The position numbers were made by a program, and so were the translations under genes. A model generated the notes under the pieces. The model was not told where the DNA came from. It was given only the letters and a program-made list of their open reading frames with translations, and made no database searches. Source: Eonycteris spelaea (taxonomy: Eukaryota > Chordata > Mammalia > Chiroptera > Pteropodidae). Taken from it: DNA of 64,000 nt. The stretch spans positions 1 through 64,000 of the forward strand of contig PUFA01000066.1 in the NCBI GenBank assembly GCA_003508835.1, written 5' to 3'. Positions 12,640-26,776 of the stretch are shown piece after piece (the stretch's first letter is position 1; every line of letters begins with the position of its first letter).

Positions 12640-13807
12640 AACTATCCTTTAAGAAAACACTTCCATCCAGTTTTTTTCTTGTAGTTATTTCTAACTTCAT
12701 GCCAATGTGTGACCAGAAAATATGCTTGATATAATTTCAATCTTCTTGAATTTATTGAGGCTTTTTTTGTGGCCTCGTATGTGATCTGGCCTGGAAAACA
12801 TCTCAAGTGCACTTGGGAAAAATGTGTAATCTGCAATTTTTGGAGGAAATGCTCTGTAAATGTCTATCAAGTCAAATTGGTCTAATGTGGCATTTAAGGC
12901 TATTATTTCTTTATTCATTTTCTGTCTGGAAGATCTATTTATTGAGGTAAGTGGAATATTGTAATATAGTATAATAATATTATAATATAATACTAATATT
13001 ATAGTATTACTTGTTAATTTCTGCCTTTATGTTCATAAACATTTGCTTTATATACTTCAGTACTCCTATGTTTGATGCATAGATATTTACAATTGTTACA
13101 GCCTCTTTTTAGATTGACTCCTTTAAAATGATATACTGTCCTTCTTTGTCTCTTTTTCCATTCTTTGTTTTGAAGTCTGTTTTGTCGCATGTGAATATTG
13201 CTTTCTTTTCATCTCCATGGGCATGGAATACCTTTCTCCATCTTCACTGTCAGCCTGTGTGTGTCTGTTGATCTGAAGTGAGTCTCTCATAAGGAGCGTA
13301 CTGATGGGTCACTTTTTAAAAATCCATTCTGTGGCCTTATATGTCTTTCATGGGCGCATTTAGTCCATTTATATGTAAGGTAATTATTGATAAGTATGTG
13401 TTTGTTGCCATTTTGTTAATTTTGTTCTTTGCTGTTTCTTCTTCTCTTGATCTCTTTTCTTTTGATTTGTTGGCTTTCTTTAGTGTTCTGATTGGCTTTT
13501 CTTCTATTTACTTTTTGAGTATTTTTGCATGGTTTTGGTTTATGGTCACCACGAGGTTCATATATATCCATCTATGTCTGTGGCAGTCTGTTTTAAGCTG
13601 TTAAGCATTTACACCTTAACCGCTTTGAGCGCACAGTTTGATGGCATGAATGGCTTCACTGTGTTGTACAATCATCACCTCCATTCATTTCCCAAACTCT
13701 TCATCTCACAAAAGTGAAAATGTATACCTACTAAACAATAACTTCCCATTTCTCCACTCCCCCAGCCCCTGGCAACCACCATTTTACTCTGTGTCTCTAT
13801 GACTTCT
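12640..13807 (-). mobile_element. Old L1, antisense, left part
   Basis: Reads as reverse-strand L1: 'ttgaatttattgaggc', 'cttggg-aaaatgtgtaatctg'-like wording, and the block ending 'cccagcccctggcaaccacc' before 'tctctatgac'. The element is interrupted at about 13808 by a younger L1 insertion and resumes at about 15970. An AT-rich patch at 12958-13010 lies inside it. Confidence 0.75.
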
Positions 13808-15969
13808 TTCTTTATTTTTTATTTTGTACTAGTTTCAGATATACAGTACAATGGCTAGACAGTTCTATAATTTATGAAGGGATCCCCTCGATGACTCTAG
13901 CACCATCTGGCACGCTACACAGCCATTACAATAATATTTATTATGCTCTACTCTACATCCTCGTGACTGTTTTGTAATTATTAATTTGTGCTTCTTCATC
14001 CTTTTACTTTTTTCACCCAACCCCCAACCCTGCCCCCTCCGACACTCCCTGAGATCATCTCTTCTCCCTTACGTTCTTTGAGCATCCTTCTCACCAGTGT
14101 TTTGAACTCGGCCTCTGGCAGGTTGCTTGCCTCCATTTCGTTCAGGTTTTTTTTTCTGGAGTGACTCCTGCTGTTTCATTTGCAGCGTGTTTCTTCGTTT
14201 TCTCATTCCTGTTGCCTCTGTTCATCTCCGCGTATTAGTGAGAGTCGACACAGCTCTCAGCCTTGGCCAGGCGGCCTTTTGTAGTAGGCATCCTATGTGT
14301 CTCGGTGGTGCCCGGGGCTCTGGGGCCTGTTCCTTGTATGGGTTGTGTGTGTGCTTCTGTCGCCGCTAATCCTCGATTGCTGTTAGCCCGTCAGTGGGTG
14401 GGATGGACTCTCAGTGGATGGGACTGACTCTCGGGCTGACTGGCTGTGGGGACGGGCCATGCCTGCAGACCATGAACTGCTGTGTGGAGGCTGACCCCAC
14501 AGCTGGGGTTCACCACAGCACGCTTGTGTACCCCTTGAGACCACCCTTTGTGTGTGCCGCATGTAAGGCTAGTCAGGTGGTGCTCTATTGTAGTGTGATA
14601 CTATCTCTGGACGTGTTGGTTCTAGGGCCCCTTGGGAGGGACTCCTGTGTAGGGCAAGGTCAGCCACTGCCTTTGATTATTCAGGGCCACCTGGTAGGAG
14701 CTACAAAGAAACCTGTGAACGGTTGCTGCCTGTGTTGGATCTACAGGCAAGTGGGAGAGACCACACTGTGAGCCGGAGGCAGTTACCCCCAATATAGGCG
14801 CTGGGGCAGCTCAGCAAAAGGACCAATGCACCTCGAGGCCGGAAGCTGTCTGCCAGTTTCCCATCAGTCTCCACAGCTGTGAGAGCTTTTGGTTTGTGTG
14901 GGAGTTGGGTGGGGTGGGGACCCAGAGAGTCGCAGGGGTAAAGCACGCAGATTTCACATGGCCACTGCAATGGAGCAAACCGATGCCGCAGGCCAATGCG
15001 GATTGCTGTCACGGCTGAGCCTGTGGACTCCTACAAAAGTCACAAATCACAGCAAGACCAGCTGCCATCCACCTTAAGCCTACAGACCCCAGAGATCCAT
15101 CTCAGAAACCCTGCAGTCCAGGCTGGCACCAGTGGACCACCACCAAAAGTCTGCCCCGTGATGTGTGGGCAGCACAAGCTGAAGGCTGCTGCCAGTCAAC
15201 GAATGTGCAGCCCAGGGAAGGTGTAAGGCATGGCTTACTGTCTGCCAACGGGCCACTGCAGGCAATTTGTGGGTTGGTAGGGCAGGAGCTCAGGGAGACA
15301 GAGGGCCAATCTCATTGGGCCGATGCAGCTTAAGAATTGGCCAGCAGTGGGGAGGGGTCAACACAGGCAAGATGGTGCCCATCTGCAGCCTGTCCTGGAG
15401 GGGGCCGGACAAAGCAGCAATAGTGGCTATCCCTCTAGTCCTCACTCTAGCACCACACAACTGGATCCCTCTATGTTTCTTGCACCTCTGAAGCTGCTGA
15501 CCCTCTACTGAACCGCAGGGTGAGTGTCTGCGAACGAGTGAGTCTGTGAACAAGCCTTTTAAGGGGGACATCTGGGTTTTTAGGTTCCTTCCATCTCGCG
15601 CAGTTGGCCAGAATCCCTACTGATTTTTATCGTCAGATTGTGTAGGAACTCCTCTTCGTGGGACTGGATCCCTGGGCGGGGAGCCCCTGTGTGATGGTAG
15701 GGCTTCTTGTTCTTTCAGAGGGGCTTCTGCAGCAGGGCTCTCCTTCCTGGTGCTCAGCTGCCACACATGGGTGTGGGACCAGCCCGCTGGGTGTTTCCAC
15801 CCCTTTTAACGGTCTCAGTGTAGCTTTTTCTTCATATGCATGTGCTATGATCAGCGAGACCACAGGTGGTTCTCCAGGCCGTTTGTTTTATAATTTGGTT
15901 GTCATTTTAACACAGTCATGGAAGGAGGCAAACTCTGCTTTTACCTAGGCTGCCGTCTTGGCCAGAACT
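13808..15969 (-). mobile_element. Internally deleted L1 (5' UTR + ORF1 start + 3' end), antisense
   Basis: A younger L1 on the minus strand, nested in an older one. Its right end at about 15960 resembles the L1 5' start (reverse strand 'ccaagacggcagcc'). About 1.8 kb of GC-rich 5' UTR-like sequence follows toward the left. Next comes a short ORF1 coiled-coil piece at about 14050-14180 (reverse strand NEMEASNLPEAEFK). Then comes the 3' UTR and a T-rich tail at 13810-13850. ORF2 and most of ORF1 are missing. Flanks 'ctctatgactt' and 'cctatgatttt' are a plausible decayed target-site duplication. Confidence 0.7.
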
Positions 15970-17292
15970 ATCATGTGCCTATGATTTTCACTACTCTAAG
16001 TACCCCACAAAAGTGGAATCATGTAGCATTTGTCTTTTGTGACTGGCTTATTTCACTAAGCACAATGTCCTCAAGGTTTATCCACATTGTAGCATATTGC
16101 AGATTCCCCTTCCTTTTTTAATACTGGATAATAGTCTATTGTATGTGTATATATATATACACATAATGTATATACATATGTGTGTGTGTGTGTGTCATAT
16201 TTTGCTTAGCTATTCATCTGTCAGTGGATACTGGGATTGAGTCCACATTTTATTTTATTTATTTATTTATCTATCTATCTATTTATTTATTTATTTATTT
16301 ATTTTTGAGTCTATCTTTTAGCCGTTGTCAATAATGATACTATGAACGTGAGTGCACGATTATTTTTTAGTTATTATTTTTTTAATTATTTGGGTATATA
16401 CACCGAAATGGAACTGCTGGATCATATGGTAACCTTATTTTTAATCTTTTGAGGAACCGCCATACCATTTTCCATAGAAGCTCTACCATTTTACATTCAA
16501 TTCCATCGACATTGAACTTACGTTCAGATAGTTTTCAAATGGTTCTCCAGGTTGATCATTCTATCATTTAGCTGTAATTTTGATATGGTCATGGGAGGAG
16601 GTGAGCAGTGTTCACCCACTCCACCATCTTGACCAGAACCTATTTAATTCATCCCCATCAACAACGTACAAGTTTCCAATTTCTCCACATCTTCACCAAC
16701 AGTTGTTATTTTGTTTTTTTGATAGTAGCCATCTTAATGAGTGTGAGATGGTATCTCATTGAAGTGTTGATTTGTATTTCCTAAATACTCAGTAATGTGG
16801 AAACATGTTTAAATGTGTTTATTGGCCATTTGTATGTCTTCTTTGGAGAACAGTCCTTGCCTATTTTTAAACCAACTTGTTTGGGGGTTTGTTGTTCTTG
16901 TTGTTATTGTTGAGTTTTAGGATTCTCTACGTATTCTGGATGGTAATGCCTTATCAGATATATGATTTGCAAGTATTTTCTCCCATCTTACGGGTTGTCT
17001 TTTTACTCTATTGATAAGCATCCTTTGATGCACAACATTTTTAAATGTTCATAAAGTTTAATTTGTCTATTTTTTTCTTTTGTTACCTATGCCTTTGATG
17101 CCATGTCCAACAAATTATTGCCAAATTCAATGTCACGAAGCTTTTGACTGTTTTCTTCTAAGAGTTTTGTAGTTTTCAGTCTTACAATTGTCTTTGATTC
17201 ATTTCATTTCAATCTTTGTATACAGTGTTAGGTAAGGGTTCAACTTGGTTCTTTTGCGTATGGATATCCAGTTTCCCCAATGCCCTGTGTTG
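15970..17292 (-). mobile_element. Old L1, antisense, continued
   Basis: Continuation of the L1 interrupted at 13808. It has 'aagtggaatcatgtagcatttg', 'ggcttatttcactaagcacaatg', and further in the reverse ORF2 C-terminal wording 'tctcccatcttacgggttg'. Simple repeats (TA/TG at 16148-16197 and TTTA/ATCT at 16244-16303) have grown inside it. Confidence 0.8.
16148..16303. repeat. (TA)n/(TG)n and (TTTA)n/(ATCT)n microsatellites
   Basis: Two short tandem repeats separated by 46 bp inside the antisense L1. They are an alternating TA then TG run and a TTTA run broken by ATCT units. Confidence 0.85.
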
Positions 17293-17495
17293 AAAAGACT
17301 GTTCTTGTCTGTGGCCATTTCACCCTGAACAAGCCCAAACCTGTCTGATCTCAGAAGCTAAGCAGGGTTGGGCCTGGTTAGTACTTGGATGGGAGACCAC
17401 CTAGGAAGACCAGGTGCTGTAGGCATAAAAAATAATGGATTGTAAACTGACAAGGTCCTTGCAATCTGTGCGGTCAACAAAAAAAGACTGTTCTT
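17293..17495 (+). mobile_element. 5S rRNA-derived SINE (fruit-bat MEG-R type)
   Basis: Bases 17307-17425 follow 5S rRNA closely, including 'ctcagaagctaagcaggg' and 'ggttagtacttggatgggag', which hold the internal RNA polymerase III promoter. They continue into a non-5S tail (ataatggattgtaaactgac ... cttgcaatctgtgcggtcaac) that recurs in the copy at 33.2 kb. A perfect 14-bp target-site duplication (aaaagactgttctt) at 17293-17306 and 17482-17495 flanks the element and cuts the antisense L1. The shared tail shows this is a SINE family member and not a one-off 5S pseudogene. Confidence 0.88.
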
Positions 17496-17765
17496 TCCCT
17501 CATTGAATGGTCTTGGCACTCTTGTTAAAAAAGTCATTCGATTATATATGCAAAGGTTTACTTGTGGACTTTCTATTCTATTCCATTTGCCTGTATGTTT
17601 GTCTTTATACATCACACTATTTTGATTATTGTTGCTTTGTATTAAGTTTTGAAATCAAAACCTGTGAGTCCTCCAGCTTTCTTCTTCATTTTCAAGATTA
17701 TTTTGACTATTTGGAGTCCCCGAGATACCATATGATCAGCCATACGGTAGTATTAGGCTCATGTT
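17496..17765 (-). mobile_element. Old L1, antisense, right end
   Basis: L1 ORF2 in reverse resumes immediately after the SINE target-site duplication ('ccctcattgaatggtcttgg') and fades by about 17765. Confidence 0.75.
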
Positions 17766-18535
17766 AGCAGTGGAGAAATTAATACAGAGATGGCTGAGGA
17801 GTTATAAAAGTCATCACACAAATGTTAGAGAAACGTAGATACATGGATTCCCCCGAACCCCACAATCACCCAGACTTCCAAGAAATATTGGAGGAGGGGA
17901 ACCTTCTGCACTTTTATAGTGTTCTGCTTTACTTGTATTATCTGCAGCAAAACATAAATACGTAAACAAATACATAAATAGAAAAAGAAAAGAAAGAAAG
18001 AAAAGGAAAAAGAAGAGAAAAGAAAAGAAAGTACTCCTTTAACAGGAATTCAGTGACCGTGTTCTGTGCACATCTAATTTATGGCCTGGGGCAGGACTCA
18101 CAGATCTGCCACAACCAGACCTATGATTACGTTCTGAGTCTTTGAAATCTGTTCTGCTCATCACCCACCCCCCGCACAGGGACTACGTGGTTCTCAGAGA
18201 CCAGGACGAAGAACCATCAGACAAACAATTACCAGCACTTCCAGCTTGACCATCCTGAGAGGTAGGTGGAGGTCTGAGTCCTGGGGCTGGAGGTGTGAGC
18301 ATGCAAACACCTTCATCTGTGGCTTGGTTGGTTAGGTTCTCTATTCAGATCAGGTGCCCAGATCATGCCAATACTATTCTTCCATAGAAGAAATTATTGT
18401 TCTTATTGTTCAAATGGAGAAACTGAGACAGACTGAGATAACATGGATGGACACCATGTCCCTACAAATGTGCTACCCCAAGAAGAGCACTATGTATCGT
18501 CTATGTAGTTTTTCCACTGACAATGCATTACCTGA
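17766..18535. other. Intergenic with GAAA-rich tract
   Basis: An A/GA-rich tract lies at 17950-18030. The rest shows no exon I can support. Confidence 0.4.
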
Positions 18536-18790
18536 GTCTAATCGTGAAGAAACTTCAGACAAACCCCAAATAAGGAATGTTGATTTGAAAGGAAAGATTG
18601 TCTGTATTTGTACTTGGGATCTTCAAAATTTTCAATGTCACAACAGAGAAAGGACATTATTGGGTGAATTTATAAAATGGAATACTGATGGTAGGTTAGA
18701 TAAAAGTATACAAGTATTAATGTTAAATTTACTGAAGTCTACTGTTTAACTATGATCATGTTTTTTTATTAATACTTGCCGAAGTGTTAT
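18536..18790 (+). mobile_element. Ancient interspersed repeat (family unresolved)
   Basis: The wording 'ttttcaatgtcacaacagag', 'aaggacattattgggtgaat' and 'tatcaatgttaaattt'-like text is a familiar ancient mammalian repeat whose family I cannot name from memory. A 131-codon open frame at 18354-18749 runs through it and is not a gene. Confidence 0.5.
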
Positions 18791-18814
18791 TCCTAAACAA
18801 GGGCCATGATATAC

Positions 18815-18816
<2 letters not shown>

Positions 18817-18859
<43 letters not shown>
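18817..18859. repeat. (GA)n microsatellite
   Basis: About 21 uninterrupted GA dinucleotides. Confidence 0.95.
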
Positions 18860-18862
<3 letters not shown>

Positions 18863-19821
18863 ATATTAGGAGAAAATTCTTAAAACAGGTGAATCTGGGC
18901 AAATGGTTTTCAAATGCTTTATGTACCATTCTTACTCTTGTAACTTCAACATTATTTCCAAATAATAGTATTTCAAGTTAAAAGCAACCCAGCTAAGGGT
19001 TCATGTGCCTCAAATTTTATTTTTCTATTTTATTTTTTTTCACATACCGAAAATAGAATAAGTTGAGCACTTCTAAAGAGTTTTTGCCCCTTTTAAAATC
19101 TCTCTAGTAATTGTGCCTGCTTCTGAGCATTTGAAGGGATTTCAGCCAATTCATATAGGTTATCTTTTGCTTGGTCGAAAACATTGAAGCAAAAATACTT
19201 GGAGGGAAAATCGGTTACTTGCAGGGAAAGAGACAATTATTCCGCTGTGACCATATAATTCATAGTATCCAAACTTCTTTGTCTTTGCTTCTTTTATCTT
19301 CCCTTCTGCTTGGCTTAGTAATGTGAATCTCTAGTTTGGGAGTGAAATAGTCCTTTTTGAACAGACTTAACCTCCTCCTTGAGAACCCCAAATCTCACTA
19401 CCAGTGAGCTGCCTAAAATATTTATTTTATATACTGTTTCAGATCCTAGACCCTCTCTTTTATTTTCTCCTTCATATTGATCTTCATCTATTATTATGTT
19501 ATGTATCCTGTTTATTGTGTGTCCCCTTTATTCAACTATAAGCGTTATGAAGGTGAAGATTTTTGTTAGCTTTGTCCATTACCATATTCTCAGTGTTTAG
19601 AATAATGTCTGGGTTATAGTAGTCATTTAATATAAGTATTTGTGAGACAAATAAGTTTAGGACAGATGAATGAAGGATAGAATCGCACCCACTCACCAGA
19701 ATTAATTCTAAATAGGTTAAATAGTTTTTAAAAAAATCACAACTAAGTCCATGAAATTAAATAACTTTCACTTCTCTGGAGATGAAAACAATCTGAGCTT
19801 AATAATAATAATAATAGCCAA
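18860..19821. other. Intergenic, no gene seen
   Basis: AT-rich unique sequence without a supportable exon. Confidence 0.4.
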
Positions 19822-20030
19822 CATTTATTTTGCACATTCTGCGTGCCAAGTCCCATGCTCAGTGCTTCATATATTCAACATTGGCAATGTGGATACCAAT
19901 ATCACCCCAATGTTACAGGTGGGGAGAACCTGAGGCTCCGAGACATCAGATGGTTGGCCAATCACATGCAAGTAAGCTGAATGCATTGCTTTTGGATTTC
20001 AAGCCCAGGTCTCTGTGACTCCAGTGCCCA
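19822..20030 (-). mobile_element. MIR (antisense)
   Basis: Reverse MIR consensus: 'gcgtgccaagtcccatgctc', then 'ttacaggtggggagaacctg', then 'tttggatttcaagcccagg'. It follows a short AAT repeat. Confidence 0.8.
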
Positions 20031-21383
20031 TGATTTTTGTCCTTTGTCCTGTACTATACGAACAGTCTTCATTATTGTATCAAATGAGAGAGAATGTCCC
20101 TCTTATGGGGAGACAAAATGTGTATCCTGTTGGCAGAATAAACTAATCTTTGTGGAGAAAAAAAACTGGCAACAACTGTGTACGGTTTGAAATAGGCAGC
20201 ATCCTTTCCCCCAGACTCCCAGTGCGACAAATCTGTGTTCTGGAGCTAATTATGCATTTAATTGAATTTTAGTTTTAAGAAAGTTTCCAATGATATTTGC
20301 CCCCCGACCCAGGAGAGAGAAATCACAAAGTTTCATGTGTCTTATGATTAATAGGAAGATATTACTGATACGTGTAACTAGTGTGTCGGGAAAGTATTCA
20401 TGAGGAGTTTTACAGGTAATATGTTGAAAGGCTTGTTCTTTGTCTTATTTAAAATTATTCAGAAGAGCTACTTCTGTTCCTGCCTCTGTATGAAAACTTG
20501 GGTATAGAACTTGATTTTTCTAAACACTGCCTAGATTTGGAATATATAAAAACGGCCAGGCCCAAGCAATAGGCAAAACACTAAGCCTGAATTCAAACTG
20601 TGGGCTTCTACCACATGTAAAAACCCTGAAGTTGAGGAAGAGAGTGGTCAGTTTCCTCACTCCCTCCTCTCCTCCTGCAGCTGGCTAAGTGCCATTTTGG
20701 AGGTGGAGGAGGGAGAAGAGGTAAGGGGTCCAGGTAGCTCTTTTTGGCAGGTGGTATTATACTTTCGTACATGGGCTTTCTGGGCTCAGTATTGCTTCAA
20801 ATGGACTCTGTTGTGCATAGTTTTCTAGATTCTTCGAGTGTCTCTCCAATCCAACTGATGGAAGTGTCTCTCCTGTGGTTCTCTCAACATGGCCGAATCC
20901 AGCTCCTTTCTGTCTGGTCTATAGCAATTCCTTTCCTAGACCATAGGGATGTGGCCACTCGCCTTCCACTTCCTTATCTGAGGTCCCATGGCCCTCCCAG
21001 GTGGCCTGCTTGGAATAATCTAGCACAAATCCACACTGGGTTTCTTGCATTCTTGGCCCTATCAAATTAGTGCAAGCGGTAGCCTCTTTCTTGTGGCCAT
21101 AACGGTCACTTCAGCTGGCCTCTTACTCTTTTGTGTTCTCAGGCATGACTCAGGCATCTACCTACTGTGTCTCAGCAAACCCTTGGGGGGCACATACAAA
21201 GCTCAATGGGAGGTATCCTTACAGCCTTTCCAGTGACTTGGAATTAAGAGATTTTGCTCTAAGAGTGCACATCATTATTTAAAGGAAATCTGCTCAAAGA
21301 TTTCCAAAACATATGTCAAATTCCTGACCATTTTCCACCTTTAAAACAAGTAAAGGTTTTCAGAGTCCCTTAACCACTTTTTA

Positions 21384-21387
<4 letters not shown>
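20031..21387. other. Intergenic, no gene seen
   Basis: A 108-codon open frame at 20744-21070 has no recognisable domain and no consistent splice context. Nothing else stands out. Confidence 0.4.
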
Positions 21388-21443
<56 letters not shown>

Positions 21444-21459
21444 CCTCTCCCTCTCTCTC
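21388..21459. repeat. (CT)n microsatellite
   Basis: About 72 bp of CT with a few CCCT interruptions at the right end. Confidence 0.95.
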
Positions 21460-21724
21460 AAGCTCACTGTAGGGTTTACCCACAGATCTTGGCCAAAACT
21501 TACATTTTAATATCATATTACAAATTTTTAAATAAAAAAGTCAAGATATGTAACAGCAAGCCTGATGCGATTTCAGTTTTATAAAAACAATTCATATCCA
21601 TATAGATGCACATTTGAAAGAATAACACGCCAATATAGTGGGATTGCTAGAAATATTTCATTGTCTTCTTTGTACTTTTTTATATTTTAAGAATTTTGCA
21701 AGCTGAATTTTAACCATCTGTTTA

Positions 21725-22310
21725 AAAAATTATTTATTTAAATTAGTTTCAAGTATACAGTATATTGGTTAGACATCTATATAGTTCATAAAATGATCCC
21801 CCCAATTGCTCCCTCCCTCCCCTGGCTCTCTACTTAGCCATCATATTAATGCTAACTACCTTCCTTATGCCATGCTCCCCATCCCTGTGACCAACTATCA
21901 ACTACTAATGTGTACTTCTTTAACCTTTCTCCTCATTTTCCCAGCCCCCAAGCCCCCTCCCCTCTGTCTATCGCCAAACTGTCTACTGTATTTGTGAGTC
22001 TATTGTTGATCAGTTTGTTCTTGAATGATCTTTTAATCAAGGAAAGACAAAACATTTAAAATTTTTTTTCCTCATTGTATTGATATATAATAGACAATTA
22101 ATTTCTCATATTTACATTGTATAATTCAATAATGTATTTTTCTTTCAATTACAGTTGGCACACAATAACATACCAGTTATGGTTGTACGACCTAGTAATC
22201 AGAGATCCACTAACTTGCAAAGCAGTCACCTCACTAAATCTAGTACCCTTCTTCCCCTTACATATTTATTACATTATTACCCATCTTCCAGGCAACAAAT
22301 TTTAAAATAA
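21725..22310 (-). mobile_element. L1 3'-end fragments (antisense)
   Basis: 'ttagtttcaagtatacagta' and 'aaatgatccccccaattg' at 21735-21810, and 'caattacagttggcacac' at 22146, match the reverse of L1 3' termini seen at 2160 and 60980. At least two truncated fragments lie together. Confidence 0.65.
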
Positions 22311-22534
22311 TTTTATTTTTCTACTAAAGGGAGGCCTGAAGCATGAGATGGAGAGAGATTTTTTAGCAAAGCCAATATTCAGCTGAAGTGGAGGGCAAGG
22401 AGGAATAATTAGAAGACAAAATGTAAAGAAATTCTCTAAGCATTTCCTCTTGTTTCACAACTCTATTTGTATCTCTTGATCTCTAGCAGCAACTAAGAAG
22501 GGAAAAAATCCTGACGATCTACATTCAGACATAT

Positions 22535-24289
<1,755 letters not shown>

Positions 24290-26344
24290 CCTCTCACCTG
24301 GGACACTAGTCTATTCACACTGAGAGCTGAACAGGAGCAAATCCTTGACAAGTAAACTCATTTACAAATAGTAACCTTTGGCTTTTTTTTCCTACTCCAT
24401 TCCTCTACCCTCAATTGTCCTTGTAACGCTCAATATTGTCCCCATCCTACAGTATACATAAACTTCCAACGCTTCCTTCCCCATCTCATTCTTAGCACAG
24501 ATAGCTAGTCTCATGGCCTTCACAGAATAGAAATTTATTTCTCACAAGCTATTTTAACGTGGACAATTGGCAAGCAGCCCTCTCATTCAGTTTTTTCTGA
24601 GAGCAGGTAATAAATCGGTTTCTCACAGGATATGGGTAAACAATTCAAAAACTACATGTATACAAGATTGAAACAATAAGTGGACAAGTGGCAGATGATA
24701 AGAGCCAGATTTATAACTGTCACAGAAAAGAAGTTAGAAATAAGCAAAGCAAGAATGCTAATATGAGCTCTGAGCCCTGGATTAGAGTCAGAGACATCAA
24801 TATGAACTTGAGTTTAGTTTAATCTATATTCAGATAAGCAGATGCAGAAATATGGACACATCTGTATACATGGATTTAGTTAGACGCACCTATATTTTCT
24901 CGCTATACCTGCCGAAATGGCCCAGAAAGCAGTGACACTACAGTAGCAATAAGCACACCAAGAGCCCAGATCTTGATTTCTAAATACCATTTTTCCAATA
25001 ATGGGCCAACATTTCTTAGAGAAATGGCTGATTCTGGTACTGGGCTCAGAAAATACAAGATGAGACTGGGGCATCGTTGAAGGTCAGAAAATAAGGAAAT
25101 GCTCAAAATTTAAAATCATAGGGAAACAGGAACGGACATGAAAGAGCTCCCAGTGGCCAAAGCTGAGAACAATTTGAGCTTAAAATCGTTACTGCTGATC
25201 TATTAAAATAAAATGTTATAAAGACAGCAGAAAAGTAGCAGATAGCTTTGATGTAAAACTACTATTAAAGAAAACAACAGAAATTGAAGTATTTCTGTTG
25301 AAAAAAAATTCTCCCACCAGAATAACCTTGAGTCAAAAAAAAAAAATTAATACAACACCACAACTTTATATTAAATATCTGTAAACAAACATTTGAGCAT
25401 GTGAAAAATACCTTCAATCAGACATTTTAAAAAAGCATTTAAGTAGGAAAAAACAAGAAGACATGAAGTAGGGGGTTGATAAAACATAAAAACTTGAAGG
25501 AAAAGCTAAAATTTATCTTGGAAGTAAAGATTATTACAAGACACTTGAGACAATATAAATTCTAAGAGATATTGTGAAAAAGAATGAAAGAAAACAAGAG
25601 ACCAAAAATAAAATGCCAAAAGTAAAAATAAGAGATGGAAAGATTAACAAAGAAGATGGGCAAAGAAAATCTAAATATATATAATTGGAGGTTTTTTAAA
25701 AAGGAATGTTAAAAACTACAATCCAAGAAACTTTCCATAAATAAAAGAAAACCTGAATCAACATGAAAAAGGATCATCGTACACCCAGCAACAATGACCC
25801 AGAATCACCTTGAAAATCAATGTTTGGGGCCCTCTAACTTCGATTCCTACTTCCACCTCTTCACACCCCCTCACTAATGATTTCCAGGAAGTGAAATTCA
25901 GGAAGACCCAAGCTGAGACACTGGGCACTACATTCCTGATGGGTATACTCCTGAAAAATGGAATTTTAATGGTTGAATTTTAAACTTGGAACAACTTCCT
26001 CTGGACAGAATCTTCCTTGAATCCTGCATGTCCTGCCTATACTTATTTTATTTGGGGCCCGTGTGCCTTTCTTGGTGGTAGAGATTACACTCAGCACCTA
26101 AATCCACCCCTTGCATTCCAGATAACTCTCTGTAACTTCTTAATTCGGCATTCTAGGTTTGCTACGACACAGATAGCTACCAGATGTCGGGTGGGACACA
26201 CTTTGCTGGTGAAGACATCAGCATGAACCCATGTGAGCACTGGGGACAGCCAAAGGATGGAAACAAGGCACAAGTTGACTGATAGCACAATGTACAAAAT
26301 GGGAGGATATTTCTGGAGTCCTCCATTCTGCCTTGACACAGAGA
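24290..26344. other. Spacer, A-rich old repeat debris
   Basis: From about 24650 to 25790 the plus strand is A-rich with many short runs such as 'gaatgaaagaaaacaag', suggesting decayed LINE sequence that I cannot assign. No exon is supported up to the inner edge of the right arm. Confidence 0.4.
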
Positions 26345-26539
26345 GGGAGCAGGTCTGGAACATGAGAACAAGTAATGCAAAAGCCATGGCAACTATGAAG
26401 CTGTTTTGTCACAAAATGACCAGCTCTAATTGAAATTCTCCACAGGTTCAGACTTGACATTTTGGAGACCCAGGTCATGGCAAAATTTCCATTTGCTTCT
26501 TCCTCCTCCTCCAAGAGATTCAGGGTCTTCCAGGGGTCT

Positions 26540-26776
26540 TCAATCCTCTACTAACTTAATAAGGAGGCACACAGTTGTTCCAATAAAGACAGACCATGCA
26601 ATGATGTCCAGGCAAGCATTCCTCCCAGCATTCGAGGTGTAGCCTCTGAGTTCTAGGGGGCTGGGTGGAGTCTGGGCTAGGTCCAGAAAGCTCTCTGGAA
26701 CACAGGTCAGGGCACCAGTTATCTCAAGAGAGAAGAACAACTGTCTCCAGAATAATCCATGGTCCATGGTGTTCAT
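26540..26776 (-). CDS. Second copy of the uncharacterised 78-codon frame
   Basis: Reverse-complement copy of the frame at 11633-11869. The protein is identical, including the C-terminal hydrophobic segment. It lies inside the most homogenised part of the arms, so its openness here adds no independent evidence for coding. Confidence 0.25.
   Translation of the reverse strand: MNTMDHGLFWRQLFFSLEITGALTCVPESFLDLAQTPPSPLELRGYTSNAGRNACLDIIAWSVFIGTTVCLLIKLVED

Noticed and set aside
17307..17425. Functional 5S rRNA gene
   Set aside because: It has substitutions against 5S, no T-run terminator at the 5S end, a SINE tail and a target-site duplication.
18354..18749. 131-codon open frame
   Set aside because: It runs through an ancient interspersed repeat and has no supporting exon features.
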